A DNA stretch of 64,000 bases from Ignavibacteria bacterium. Lineage in GTDB: Bacteria; Bacteroidota; Ignavibacteria; Ignavibacteriales; SURF-24. Within the stretch, counting starts at the first letter, position 1. The number at the start of each line of letters is the position of its first letter. The stretch covers positions 97,790-161,789 of the forward strand of contig JAAXKQ010000010.1 of the NCBI GenBank assembly GCA_025612245.1, read 5' to 3'. Under the pieces are notes generated by a model, which saw nothing but the letters and a program-made list of their open reading frames with translations, searched no databases and was not told the DNA's origin. Both the position numbers and the translations under genes were made by a program. Shown here one piece after another: positions 52,625 to 59,277 of the stretch.

Positions 52625-52789
52625 CAGCCCTGGCAGGATTCGAACCTGCATGAAAGAAGTGCCCGTTTGCTCACCTTAATTGCTTTCCTCTACACTTGGA
52701 GCGCTATGCTGTACGTTGTATGGTATCACGGTTAAAATTAAGATGCTCTTTCTTAAGCCTTAGCGTCTGCTCTATTCCGCCACAGGGCT
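52625..52789 (-). tRNA. tRNA-Leu-like gene with oversized middle (interrupted or degenerate)
   Basis: The ends form a perfect tRNA frame: acceptor AGCCCTG/CAGGGCT, TGGCGGAATAG...GCAGACGC as in class II leucine tRNAs, and T arm GCAGG-TTCGAAT-CCTGC. Between the D arm and the T arm there are 113 nt instead of the usual 30-35. One possible anticodon arm is TTAAGA-AAGAGCA-TCTTAA, whose loop would present GAG (Leu), but it lacks U33. It could be a tRNA with a short intron, an enlarged variable arm or a decaying phage tRNA. Confidence 0.55.
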
Positions 52790-52795
52790 TAGACC

Positions 52796-53326
52796 TTATA
52801 TTTGAATTGAGTCCTCTTCTGCCGGCGTTAGGTCATACAGAGAAGAAAGGCAGAGTTTTATCTTCTTTCGCCATTCGATACCGTAATCGCTGATTACTTT
52901 GCTGAAGTCCTGGATGTCATGCTGCCGGATCTTAAATAGCCAGTCTCCCGTTTTATCGTTTTGCAGCACAAGTATGTGCCTCAGCTCATGTTCAAGCAGG
53001 ATCTTTCTGCTCTCCTTGTCCAGGGCGGTCCATATTTCATCTGAGACCTCGATTACATAATCCAGGTTGGAAAAGAACTTTAACTCCTTGCTTGTCCTGA
53101 GACACTTGGCAGGAATGGTTTTTGAGATATTCGGACTTACCAGCACGTAGCCGATTTTAGCAGGGTAAACATCAATTCTTTTCTCCCCTATAATCTCAGC
53201 TCCAAGGGCCATAATTTCATCGGAAAGAACGAATTCCTTCTTTGAGGTCTTTGCCGGTTTCGAACTCTGGTAATTTTCCAAAAATGAGTCGGTGTTGTTT
53301 TGCGTGTTCATTTTACCTTCTGGCAT
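52796..53326 (-). CDS. Putative phage metallopeptidase (HExxH)
   Basis: 176 residues. KILLEHELRHILVLQ gives an HELRH zinc motif at 113-117, and IRQHDIQDF supplies a further His. It fits the phage metallopeptidase family (recollection: PF18894) found in Mu-like phages between the activator and late genes. An alternative start at 53311 would shorten it by 5 residues. Its substrate is unknown. Confidence 0.75.
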   Translation of the reverse strand: MPEGKMNTQNNTDSFLENYQSSKPAKTSKKEFVLSDEIMALGAEIIGEKRIDVYPAKIGYVLVSPNISKTIPAKCLRTSKELKFFSNLDYVIEVSDEIWTALDKESRKILLEHELRHILVLQNDKTGDWLFKIRQHDIQDFSKVISDYGIEWRKKIKLCLSSLYDLTPAEEDSIQI

Positions 53327-53343
53327 AATTGTTCCTTTTTGTT

Positions 53344-53649
53344 TTAGTTTTTCTCAAACAGATTAAGAGTGTCTTCTTTTAGCTTTATTTCCTGAAGGCA
53401 GTTATAGACGAACATCTCCGAGACTTCAAGCTTGCGGGCAAGCTCCTTTACACTTTTATCCTTATTGTGGATAATATACTTCCGCCTTAAGGCATCCAGC
53501 GGGCGCTCGGAGAAATAAATATTCGTCTTCCCGAAGTTCTCCCAAAGGGTAAGAAGTGTGTTTATTCCGCAAAGTTTTGCTATTTCCTTTAAGTCGCCTG
53601 AGAGTGATTCCTCCCAGTCTATTTCTTTTATCCAGTCAAGGCCGGTCAT
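53344..53649 (-). CDS. Mor/C-family transcription activator
   Basis: 101 residues. GDLKEIAKLCGINTLLTLWE, FGKTNIYF and a C-terminal helix-turn-helix (KSVKELARKLEVSEMFVYNC) match Mor/C activators, which switch on middle or late transcription in Mu-like phages. The gene is the last regulator before the late blocks, as in Mu. Confidence 0.85.
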   Translation of the reverse strand: MTGLDWIKEIDWEESLSGDLKEIAKLCGINTLLTLWENFGKTNIYFSERPLDALRRKYIIHNKDKSVKELARKLEVSEMFVYNCLQEIKLKEDTLNLFEKN

Positions 53650-53697
53650 TATCTAATCCCTTTAATGTTTTCTGTAAATGCCTGTTAATTAAGAGGT

Positions 53698-53910
53698 TTA
53701 ACCCTCTATGTTCTTATCATCCTGCATGATCTCGTTCCAGCGCCTTATGAGGGCCGCCTTGGAGGGGAATTTCTCAAAAGTTTTCCACGCCCCGGGGGTG
53801 GTCGCTATCTTGATCCTGAGGTTTTCAAAGTCCTGGCGGTAAAGCTTAAAACCCGCCTTAAAGAGTTTTATCGTCTTATTCGAACTGTTAAGAGAATTTA
53901 GGTCTGCCAT
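53698..53910 (-). CDS. Small conserved-type phage protein
   Basis: 70 residues, basic and helical (FKAGFKLYRQDFENLRIKIA). It sits between gemA and the Mor-like gene, a common place for short conserved proteins of Mu-like phages. No function known. Confidence 0.7.
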   Translation of the reverse strand: MADLNSLNSSNKTIKLFKAGFKLYRQDFENLRIKIATTPGAWKTFEKFPSKAALIRRWNEIMQDDKNIEG

Positions 53911-53922
53911 TTTATGATCCTT

Positions 53923-54378
53923 TTATAGTGATTGAATTGCTTTTTTCAGCTTCTTGACGTCGTTTAGTAGAAGCCATGTAATGTCGTCTTTACCCGTAAT
54001 GCGTTTCATAAACCTCTGCAGTGCACTATCCGACTTCTCCCGGCTTTTCGTCCTCCATAAGGCCTCAAGCATCCTCAGCTGAGAGGGCGTGGGGTAATCC
54101 TCCCCGCGCTCTCCCAGGCAGTTATATTTTTCCTTACCCCATCCGAATGAACTTATTTTCCTCTTTGCCGATTCCTTTACCTTCCTCACGTAGCCCAGAG
54201 ATTCAAACTGATGAATTAGTTTTATGGCCTCCAAGGGGGTAAGCTCCAGACTGGAGGACTTGCCGAAGCTCTCCAGGCAGGCCCTGTAATCCTCATCCGA
54301 CATGTTTATCTGGCTTTTAGCAATGTGGATCTCTTTGATCTGCGACTTATAAGCTTTTGGTTCATTCATATTATTCAT
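53923..54378 (-). CDS. GemA/gp16-like protein (DUF1018)
   Basis: 151 residues. IKEIHIAKSQINMSDEDYRA, then LTPLEAIKLIHQFESLGY and YPTPSQLRMLEALW are characteristic of the GemA/gp16 family of Mu-like phages. In Mu, GemA alters host gene expression and DNA supercoiling. It overlaps the preceding small gene by 8 bp. Confidence 0.88.
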   Translation of the reverse strand: MNNMNEPKAYKSQIKEIHIAKSQINMSDEDYRACLESFGKSSSLELTPLEAIKLIHQFESLGYVRKVKESAKRKISSFGWGKEKYNCLGERGEDYPTPSQLRMLEALWRTKSREKSDSALQRFMKRITGKDDITWLLLNDVKKLKKAIQSL

Positions 54379-54682
54379 CTCCGTTTGTAATTGTGCTTTG
54401 TATATTCAGCCGGTTCTCTATTTCCACGAGGTCCTGAATCCAGCGCCTGCAGTTTACAAGCTGCCTCTTGTTTTTCTTCTCAAGCTTGATTATTGTATGC
54501 CTCGCCTGTGCTGCCCTGCGGGCAATATTCTCTGCCTTATCCCTGTGAAATCTTGCCTGACGCCTTAAGGACTCGCTCATGTATTTTATCTTTTTTACGT
54601 AGTCGCTTGAGAGCTCTGTTATGAGCATATCCTTCTCAAGCTCAAGAACAGCTTCATATTCCAGAATTAAATCGTCTTCCAT
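54371..54682 (-). CDS. Helical early phage protein
   Basis: 103 residues, almost entirely helical with Arg/Lys-rich second half (RDKAENIARRAAQARHTI). No domain is recognised. It overlaps gemA by 8 bp and belongs to the same early transcript. Confidence 0.7.
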   Translation of the reverse strand: MEDDLILEYEAVLELEKDMLITELSSDYVKKIKYMSESLRRQARFHRDKAENIARRAAQARHTIIKLEKKNKRQLVNCRRWIQDLVEIENRLNIQSTITNGDE

Positions 54683-54710
54683 TGACTTTTCATGCTCCCC
54701 ATTTAATTAT

Positions 54711-55118
54711 TTATAAATCAAGCACTTCTTTAAGCCTCTGGTAGTTAAGCTTCCATACACAGTTAGGGCTGCCGTAGGGGCCAAGCTTCCTCTTAAAGGC
54801 GAATTCGATAATGCCGAGCATCTGAAGGGCCTTTCTGCGGCCGGTCACCTGGTTGATCTCCCAGCCGAGATAGTCCTTTATGTCGTGGTCGCTTCCGGTC
54901 TGGAGGGAGAGGAGGGCCTCAATGACTTTATTCTGGTTCGGCTGCAGCTTTTCTTCCATGGCTCTGTAAACCTCACCTTTCAGATCCGTACCGTTAAATA
55001 TCCACGAGGGCATGACTGAATGTTTATGGTCGCTTTTCTGATCGAATAACGGGAGATCCACCGTCTGGCCAAACCTTTCGATACGCTCCTGTTTTTCCTG
55101 ATTTTCTTTCCAGCTCAT
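54711..55118 (-). CDS. Winged-helix-like early phage protein
   Basis: 135 residues. The middle (PNQNKVIEALLSLQTGSDHD, then GWEINQVTGRRKALQMLGII) reads as a winged helix-turn-helix, so it may bind DNA. Its role could be regulation of early genes or replication. It lies 21 bp after the small membrane protein on the same strand. Confidence 0.68.
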   Translation of the reverse strand: MSWKENQEKQERIERFGQTVDLPLFDQKSDHKHSVMPSWIFNGTDLKGEVYRAMEEKLQPNQNKVIEALLSLQTGSDHDIKDYLGWEINQVTGRRKALQMLGIIEFAFKRKLGPYGSPNCVWKLNYQRLKEVLDL

Positions 55119-55139
55119 AAAAACTCCGGTTAAATGTTC

Positions 55140-55313
55140 TTATAATTTTGCAAAGGATTTAATGCCTTTTCTTTCCGTCAGCTCGGTGTAAGAAGGCACG
55201 TAAATCCCTTTCTTAGGGGTTATAAAGCGCTTTCTGTAGGCCCTCAGTGTAAGGTTAAGCCTTATGATATAAAGCCCTACGACCCAGATTATAATAAAGT
55301 AAAGCGATTCCAT
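55140..55313 (-). CDS. Small single-pass membrane protein
   Basis: A 57-residue frame fills the gap between the Gam-like and winged-helix genes: MESLYFIIIWVVGLYIIRLN, then a basic tail ending KSFAKL. ATG 55313 precedes the Gam stop by 1-2 bases. One membrane helix with positive inside residues. It resembles the other small membrane protein at 57112 in size and place. Confidence 0.7.
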   Translation of the reverse strand: MESLYFIIIWVVGLYIIRLNLTLRAYRKRFITPKKGIYVPSYTELTERKGIKSFAKL

Positions 55314-55314
55314 C

Positions 55315-55929
55315 TTAAGCCTCTTCCTTCTGTATCTCTTCCCACTTGGCCTGCAGGAAAAATCTTTCGCCCTTCTGAATCTTAATACCGCACTGGATTA
55401 GCTTTTCGGGATCGAGGGGGCGCCTTTTTCTCTGCACGGCTTCAAGTATTTTTTCCTTGTTCAGCTCCAGAATTACACGGATGTATTTTTTACCGAACGC
55501 CTCACGCATGAGCTTTACGGTGATGTCCCAGTTGAATTTTTTGCTTAAGAGCATCACCTTGCCCGGGAGGCTGCGGAACCCTACTTCCCCGTAAGAGAAT
55601 GATTTTGACTTCACAGTCTTAAAATCATCCTTGTTCTTCATGCAGAAAACCTTTATGGCATCGGTATGAAGCTGGATGTTGTTCCTTGATTTTTCTGTCA
55701 CGGTCTGCATGTTTTCTGTTAAAAGCTGTATCCTTTTATTCAGCTCGGCTTCCTTCTTTGCTATGAAGGCCTCCTCGCGCCCTATTTGAAGCAAAGAGCG
55801 GTCGACGTCACTCCAGCATAAAACCCTGATTTTCTCCTTAGGTTCGCTGAGGTGGGAAGAAGGGATCATGGTATCAGCTGCTGTACTGTTTTTTAGATCT
55901 AAACCAACGGTCATTTTGTCATCCGACAT
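55315..55929 (-). CDS. Gam-like host-nuclease inhibitor
   Basis: 204 residues. A helical middle (LNKRIQLLTENMQTVTEKSR) and the beta-hairpin region SKSFSYGEVGFRSLPGKV are those of the Mu Gam/Ku-like family, which coats double-stranded DNA ends against host exonucleases such as RecBCD. Its early position agrees with Mu. Confidence 0.85.
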   Translation of the reverse strand: MSDDKMTVGLDLKNSTAADTMIPSSHLSEPKEKIRVLCWSDVDRSLLQIGREEAFIAKKEAELNKRIQLLTENMQTVTEKSRNNIQLHTDAIKVFCMKNKDDFKTVKSKSFSYGEVGFRSLPGKVMLLSKKFNWDITVKLMREAFGKKYIRVILELNKEKILEAVQRKRRPLDPEKLIQCGIKIQKGERFFLQAKWEEIQKEEA

Positions 55930-55942
55930 AAGTCTATTCCTT

Positions 55943-56533
55943 TTATAGATAATTTGAAAAATCGTTTATAATCGAGAGATCAGGCATTATCATAATGGTA
56001 TCATTCATGCACCGGCCCCTGCGGTTTATTCTTATGCTGAAATCCTTTATCTCAGGCTCAGCCATAAGAAGGCATTCATTGAAGCGGTCCTGGGATCTCT
56101 GGTCCTCATTTATGGTGAGGCCCGCAAAGCCGGCGTCCTTAAGCATGTAGGGGAGTTCATAGAAATACTTGTCCGCCATTACTGCCGCGTAGACTGTGGC
56201 CCCATTCAGCACTTTGTAGCGCTCCGGATTGTCGTGGATTGAAAACGTAATGGCGCGGAACATCTTAAAGCAGACTGAGTAATAAAGCGCCATCTCGTTC
56301 TGTGTAGTAAGGAAGACCCTGTTAAAATTTTTCCCGGCCAGGTCCGCTATATCGCAGAAGTGATCGGCAAGAAGCGGCTCGCCTCCTGTGAGCATTATAT
56401 CGGGGTGCAGGTTGCTAATGCTTCTGTAAAGGACTTCCACCCTGCTTAAATCGGTTTCCTGCTCTTCATGTACGTTCCTTGTAATGCAGTAGCTGCACTT
56501 CCTTGTGCACTTATTAGTTAATATGTGTTTCAG
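55943..56533 (-). CDS. Radical SAM enzyme (short)
   Basis: 196 residues from GTG 56533, chosen because AAGGAGG lies 5 bases ahead; the ATG at 56581 would add 16 residues across the end of the upstream gene. The cluster motif CTRKCSYC (Cys10, Cys14, Cys17), the glycine motif MLTGGEPLL and ITFSIHDNPERY are classical. The length fits minimal radical SAM proteins such as QueE or activating enzymes. A radical SAM gene in a Mu-like early region is unusual; substrate unknown, nucleotide or protein modification both possible. Confidence 0.82.
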   Translation of the reverse strand: MKHILTNKCTRKCSYCITRNVHEEQETDLSRVEVLYRSISNLHPDIMLTGGEPLLADHFCDIADLAGKNFNRVFLTTQNEMALYYSVCFKMFRAITFSIHDNPERYKVLNGATVYAAVMADKYFYELPYMLKDAGFAGLTINEDQRSQDRFNECLLMAEPEIKDFSIRINRRGRCMNDTIMIMPDLSIINDFSNYL

Positions 56534-56813
56534 CACCTTGGCCTCCTTCAGGACGATTTTGGGCAAATAAGGGGAACACACTGTCTAAATAATGTTCATC
56601 CAGCGCCTTCAGGAAGGACAATACGGAATCGAGAGTCTTCTGCTTTTCACGCCTGAGTTTTTTCAGGCCCGCGGCCTTTTCCTTTTTAGCCTGGTATTCC
56701 TGCACCGTGGGCTTAAGCTTTTCGGCTTCATACTCAAGGTTCTTAATGTCGCTATCCAGATCCATCAGTTCCTGACGCTTCAGCTCCAGGGCCTCATCTA
56801 TATTTTTTGCCAT
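56514..56813 (-). CDS. Coiled-coil early phage protein
   Basis: 99 residues, a long coiled coil (LDSDIKNLEYEAEKLKPTV, KEKAAGLKKLRREKQKTL) and a short Gly-rich end. The stop overlaps the radical SAM start by 20 bp. It may be a partner protein or substrate of that enzyme because of the coupling, but no direct evidence exists. Confidence 0.68.
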   Translation of the reverse strand: MAKNIDEALELKRQELMDLDSDIKNLEYEAEKLKPTVQEYQAKKEKAAGLKKLRREKQKTLDSVLSFLKALDEHYLDSVFPLFAQNRPEGGQGAETHIN

Positions 56814-56816
56814 AAG

Positions 56817-57119
56817 TCAGTTTCTCCCTATGCCGAATAATGAAAAAGAGTTAAAGAGGCTGACAGGGGATTTGAAGGCTTTAGCCATCTGTTCTACTTC
56901 CTTTTGGAAGAGTACGGCGCGAAGTTCCGTCGCCCTCATGATCTTACGCTCCAGGAGGACGTTGTTTTTCTCTAACCAGAGCTTTTCGTAGCAGTGGCTT
57001 ATAAGGCTGTCGAGAGCCTCTAAATCGTTGCCTTTAGGATTTATTTCCCTTGCCTCACTTAAGAGATCCGTGAGCTGGAAGCCTTCATAGGCCCTGCTCA
57101 ATTTTATTTTTTTACTCAT
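56817..57119 (-). CDS. Helical early phage protein
   Basis: 100 residues from ATG 57119, preceded by a GAGGAG ribosome site; the ATG at 57161 is inside the upstream small gene and less likely. The protein is mixed helix with no known motif (AYEGFQLTDLLSEAREINPK). Its start overlaps the preceding small membrane gene by 8 bp. Confidence 0.68.
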   Translation of the reverse strand: MSKKIKLSRAYEGFQLTDLLSEAREINPKGNDLEALDSLISHCYEKLWLEKNNVLLERKIMRATELRAVLFQKEVEQMAKAFKSPVSLFNSFSLFGIGRN

Positions 57120-57279
57120 ATTTCTCCTCGTTTTCAGTTCCCAAATGAAATCCGTTTTCATCCTCGTAGCCCATAGGAGCTCTTAAAAGTTCAAGTATGA
57201 CCCAGTACAGAAAAATTACAAAACCGACAATGGATAAAAGATAAATCACTGTAACTATGCTTAAAATCAGATCTGTCAT
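57112..57279 (-). CDS. Small single-pass membrane protein
   Basis: A 55-residue frame starting at ATG 57279: MTDLILSIVTVIYLLSIVGF, a long membrane helix, then an acidic tail ending NEEKYE. AGGAG lies just upstream. It overlaps the next gene by 8 bp, which supports translation. Possibly a membrane factor in early infection. Confidence 0.72.
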   Translation of the reverse strand: MTDLILSIVTVIYLLSIVGFVIFLYWVILELLRAPMGYEDENGFHLGTENEEKYE

Positions 57280-57301
57280 TTTCTGCTCCTTTTTGTGAAT
57301 T

Positions 57302-58189
57302 TTATATTATGAGCATTTCAGCCGTTTTTTTGACTATCTCTTTTGTAACGTCGCACTCGTTGATCTGCGCAAGCCTGCGGCTTCTTAAAAGCATCTTGCA
57401 GAGGATCCTTGTATTTCCGCCTGAGTATTCGTGGAATTCCTTCCAGATGCCGTTTGAAGAAGGGAGAACGGATTTTACGATTGCCTCGGTATCCTGATGC
57501 TTCAGGCTGTCGAGCCTGGTGGCAATCCCGACGCGTGAATAGAGCTGTGCGTATTCGCCCTTTTTACCGCGGAGGTTGCTGATGAGGCGCGGCATGCCGG
57601 CAAGAAGGACTCCCACGTGGGCCTTGTCGTAAACGCGTCTTAAGAGCTCAAGTGCCCTGTAGGGGAGGTGTTCGGCCTCGTCAATTATAATGAGGCGGCC
57701 AGAGTTCTTAAGTCTTGCCGTTACGTCCTCGAACATGTCATGTATGCAGCCCAGGCCGTCCATGCCGAGCTCCCGGTGCAGCTTGCGGAAGAGGATCTTG
57801 GTTGTAAAGCCCAGGTCGGCCTCAATAAGGATTACGTTGTTGTAGTGCCTTGCGTACTCCTTAAGAAGCGTTGTTTTGCCGCAGCCGGCTTCCCCGTAAA
57901 GGACGCCGATCTCACCATCTAGATGGCAGATCTTAGCCGTTTCAAAGCCCTTTTTTACGTTGCTTGTGTTGATAAACTGAACTTCCCCCTTGGGGCTTGA
58001 AAGCCTTTCCTTCTGCAGCTCAAGAAAGGTCTTTACCTTATCGTCAATTTTGGCTACATTGCCTGCATAGATATTATTAATCCACTGGCTTATTGTTGTG
58101 CTGGATACGCCGATCGAGCGGGCAATTTCACTCTGTGAGAGCTCTTCGTGCTCTTTCATATACAGTTTTAATTCGTCTTTAAGGTCCAT
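57302..58189 (-). CDS. MuB-like transposition ATPase
   Basis: 295 residues. An N-terminal helix-turn-helix (LSQSEIARSIGVSSTTISQW) is followed by an AAA+ domain with Walker A YGEAGCGKTT (99-107), Walker B LIIIDEAEH (Asp170, Glu171) and a sensor-like LLAGMPRL. This is the MuB layout: target-DNA-binding ATPase that delivers target sites to the transposase. It is separated from MuA by three small genes instead of being adjacent. Confidence 0.9.
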   Translation of the reverse strand: MDLKDELKLYMKEHEELSQSEIARSIGVSSTTISQWINNIYAGNVAKIDDKVKTFLELQKERLSSPKGEVQFINTSNVKKGFETAKICHLDGEIGVLYGEAGCGKTTLLKEYARHYNNVILIEADLGFTTKILFRKLHRELGMDGLGCIHDMFEDVTARLKNSGRLIIIDEAEHLPYRALELLRRVYDKAHVGVLLAGMPRLISNLRGKKGEYAQLYSRVGIATRLDSLKHQDTEAIVKSVLPSSNGIWKEFHEYSGGNTRILCKMLLRSRRLAQINECDVTKEIVKKTAEMLII

Positions 58190-58221
58190 TTTTATACTCC
58201 TGTATTAAGTTATAGGGTAAA

Positions 58222-58572
58222 TCAGAGGCCTTCAGCAGATGGTACCTGCTGGAGGCTTTTTGTTTCTTCTGCCTTCAAGTATTCTGAGTTCATTCTTTCT
58301 ATGCAGTCATCGAGCACCTTATTGCATACACCTTTAATCACCGTGTCATTTGCGTATTTGCTTAGTTTTATAAGTATTCTGGTGCCTATTATCATGGTCC
58401 TGTTTATCCCACCCTTGATTTCTTTTTTCCTGGGACGTGTGGTGCCGGCCATCTTGAGCTCTTTCTTCAACAGGTACTGATACCATTCAAGAGCCTTATA
58501 AATTGTGTAAAGCTGCCTTTCATCCCCGAATGCAGTCTTTACCCTGGCATTTGATTTTTTCTTTTTAGCCAT
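58222..58572 (-). CDS. Small basic early phage protein
   Basis: 116 residues, Lys/Arg-rich and helical with no membrane helix. The start overlaps the stop of its neighbour by 8 bp. No family recognised. Confidence 0.65.
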   Translation of the reverse strand: MAKKKKSNARVKTAFGDERQLYTIYKALEWYQYLLKKELKMAGTTRPRKKEIKGGINRTMIIGTRILIKLSKYANDTVIKGVCNKVLDDCIERMNSEYLKAEETKSLQQVPSAEGL

Positions 58573-58912
58573 TTAATGAAGCTCCACTAATTGATATTAT
58601 TGGTTTCTTTTCAATAAATTGTTCTATATCAGGATCAGCAACTTCTGTCATAAACTGTGCATGGCTATCCCATTTCTTTCCTATTTCTTTCGAGCGTTTA
58701 AGTATCTTCTCATCTTCAGCATGGTTGATTAAATGCTGTATAATTTCAGCCTGAAGAAAAGAGAGTTTTCTTATGTTGCCCAAAATTATCCTGTTAACAT
58801 CATGCCCCTGGTCTCTTCCAAGTGACTCATTCAAACGCCTCGATTGTCCTTCTGCAGCAAGGTATGTAATCCATAGCTGCTCTTCCTCTTCGATAATGAA
58901 CGGAAACATCAT
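58565..58912 (-). CDS. Small helical early phage protein
   Basis: 115 residues, acidic start (MMFPFIIEEEEQLW), His-rich middle (AEIIQHLINHAEDEKILK). It overlaps both neighbours by 4-8 bp and therefore belongs to the transposase-to-MuB transcript. No motif recognised. Confidence 0.65.
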   Translation of the reverse strand: MMFPFIIEEEEQLWITYLAAEGQSRRLNESLGRDQGHDVNRIILGNIRKLSFLQAEIIQHLINHAEDEKILKRSKEIGKKWDSHAQFMTEVADPDIEQFIEKKPIISISGASLNG

Positions 58913-59277
58913 TTTGAATCTCCTTTTGAATAAAAGTTATTGTAATTTTCAAGCTGCTTTTGCTTTAACTGCAGGTCCATCATAAGCCTTTCGCAGTCCT
59001 CGATTTCGTCTTTAAGTTCAAAAGACGTATGTATAATTTTGGTAATGTCTTTTTTGTTGATGCGCTCTAGCTTCACCTCTTTAGCTTCAAGTTCCAGGAT
59101 CTTTTTAAGCCGGTCCTTTGCTGTATGCTTATTTTTGCCCATAAGCAGTTCATGAATTTCATTTCTTACTTTTATGAGTTCGCTAAATGGCTTGCCGTTA
59201 ATTACGTCATCCAGTTTTGCCTTTTTTGCATTCAGCTCTTTAATTATTCTCTCCAGTATGGCAATTGAATGTTTCAT
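58909..59277 (-). CDS. Coiled-coil early phage protein
   Basis: 122 residues, Lys/Glu-rich coiled coil throughout (IAILERIIKELNAKKAKLDD). Its start shares 1 bp with the transposase stop. It may help the transposase, by position only. Confidence 0.65.
   Translation of the reverse strand: MKHSIAILERIIKELNAKKAKLDDVINGKPFSELIKVRNEIHELLMGKNKHTAKDRLKKILELEAKEVKLERINKKDITKIIHTSFELKDEIEDCERLMMDLQLKQKQLENYNNFYSKGDSK

Noticed and set aside
52625..52789. tmRNA or group I intron in tRNA-Leu
   Set aside because: Too short for either (165 nt in total, about 80 extra), and no tag-peptide frame or intron core was recognised.
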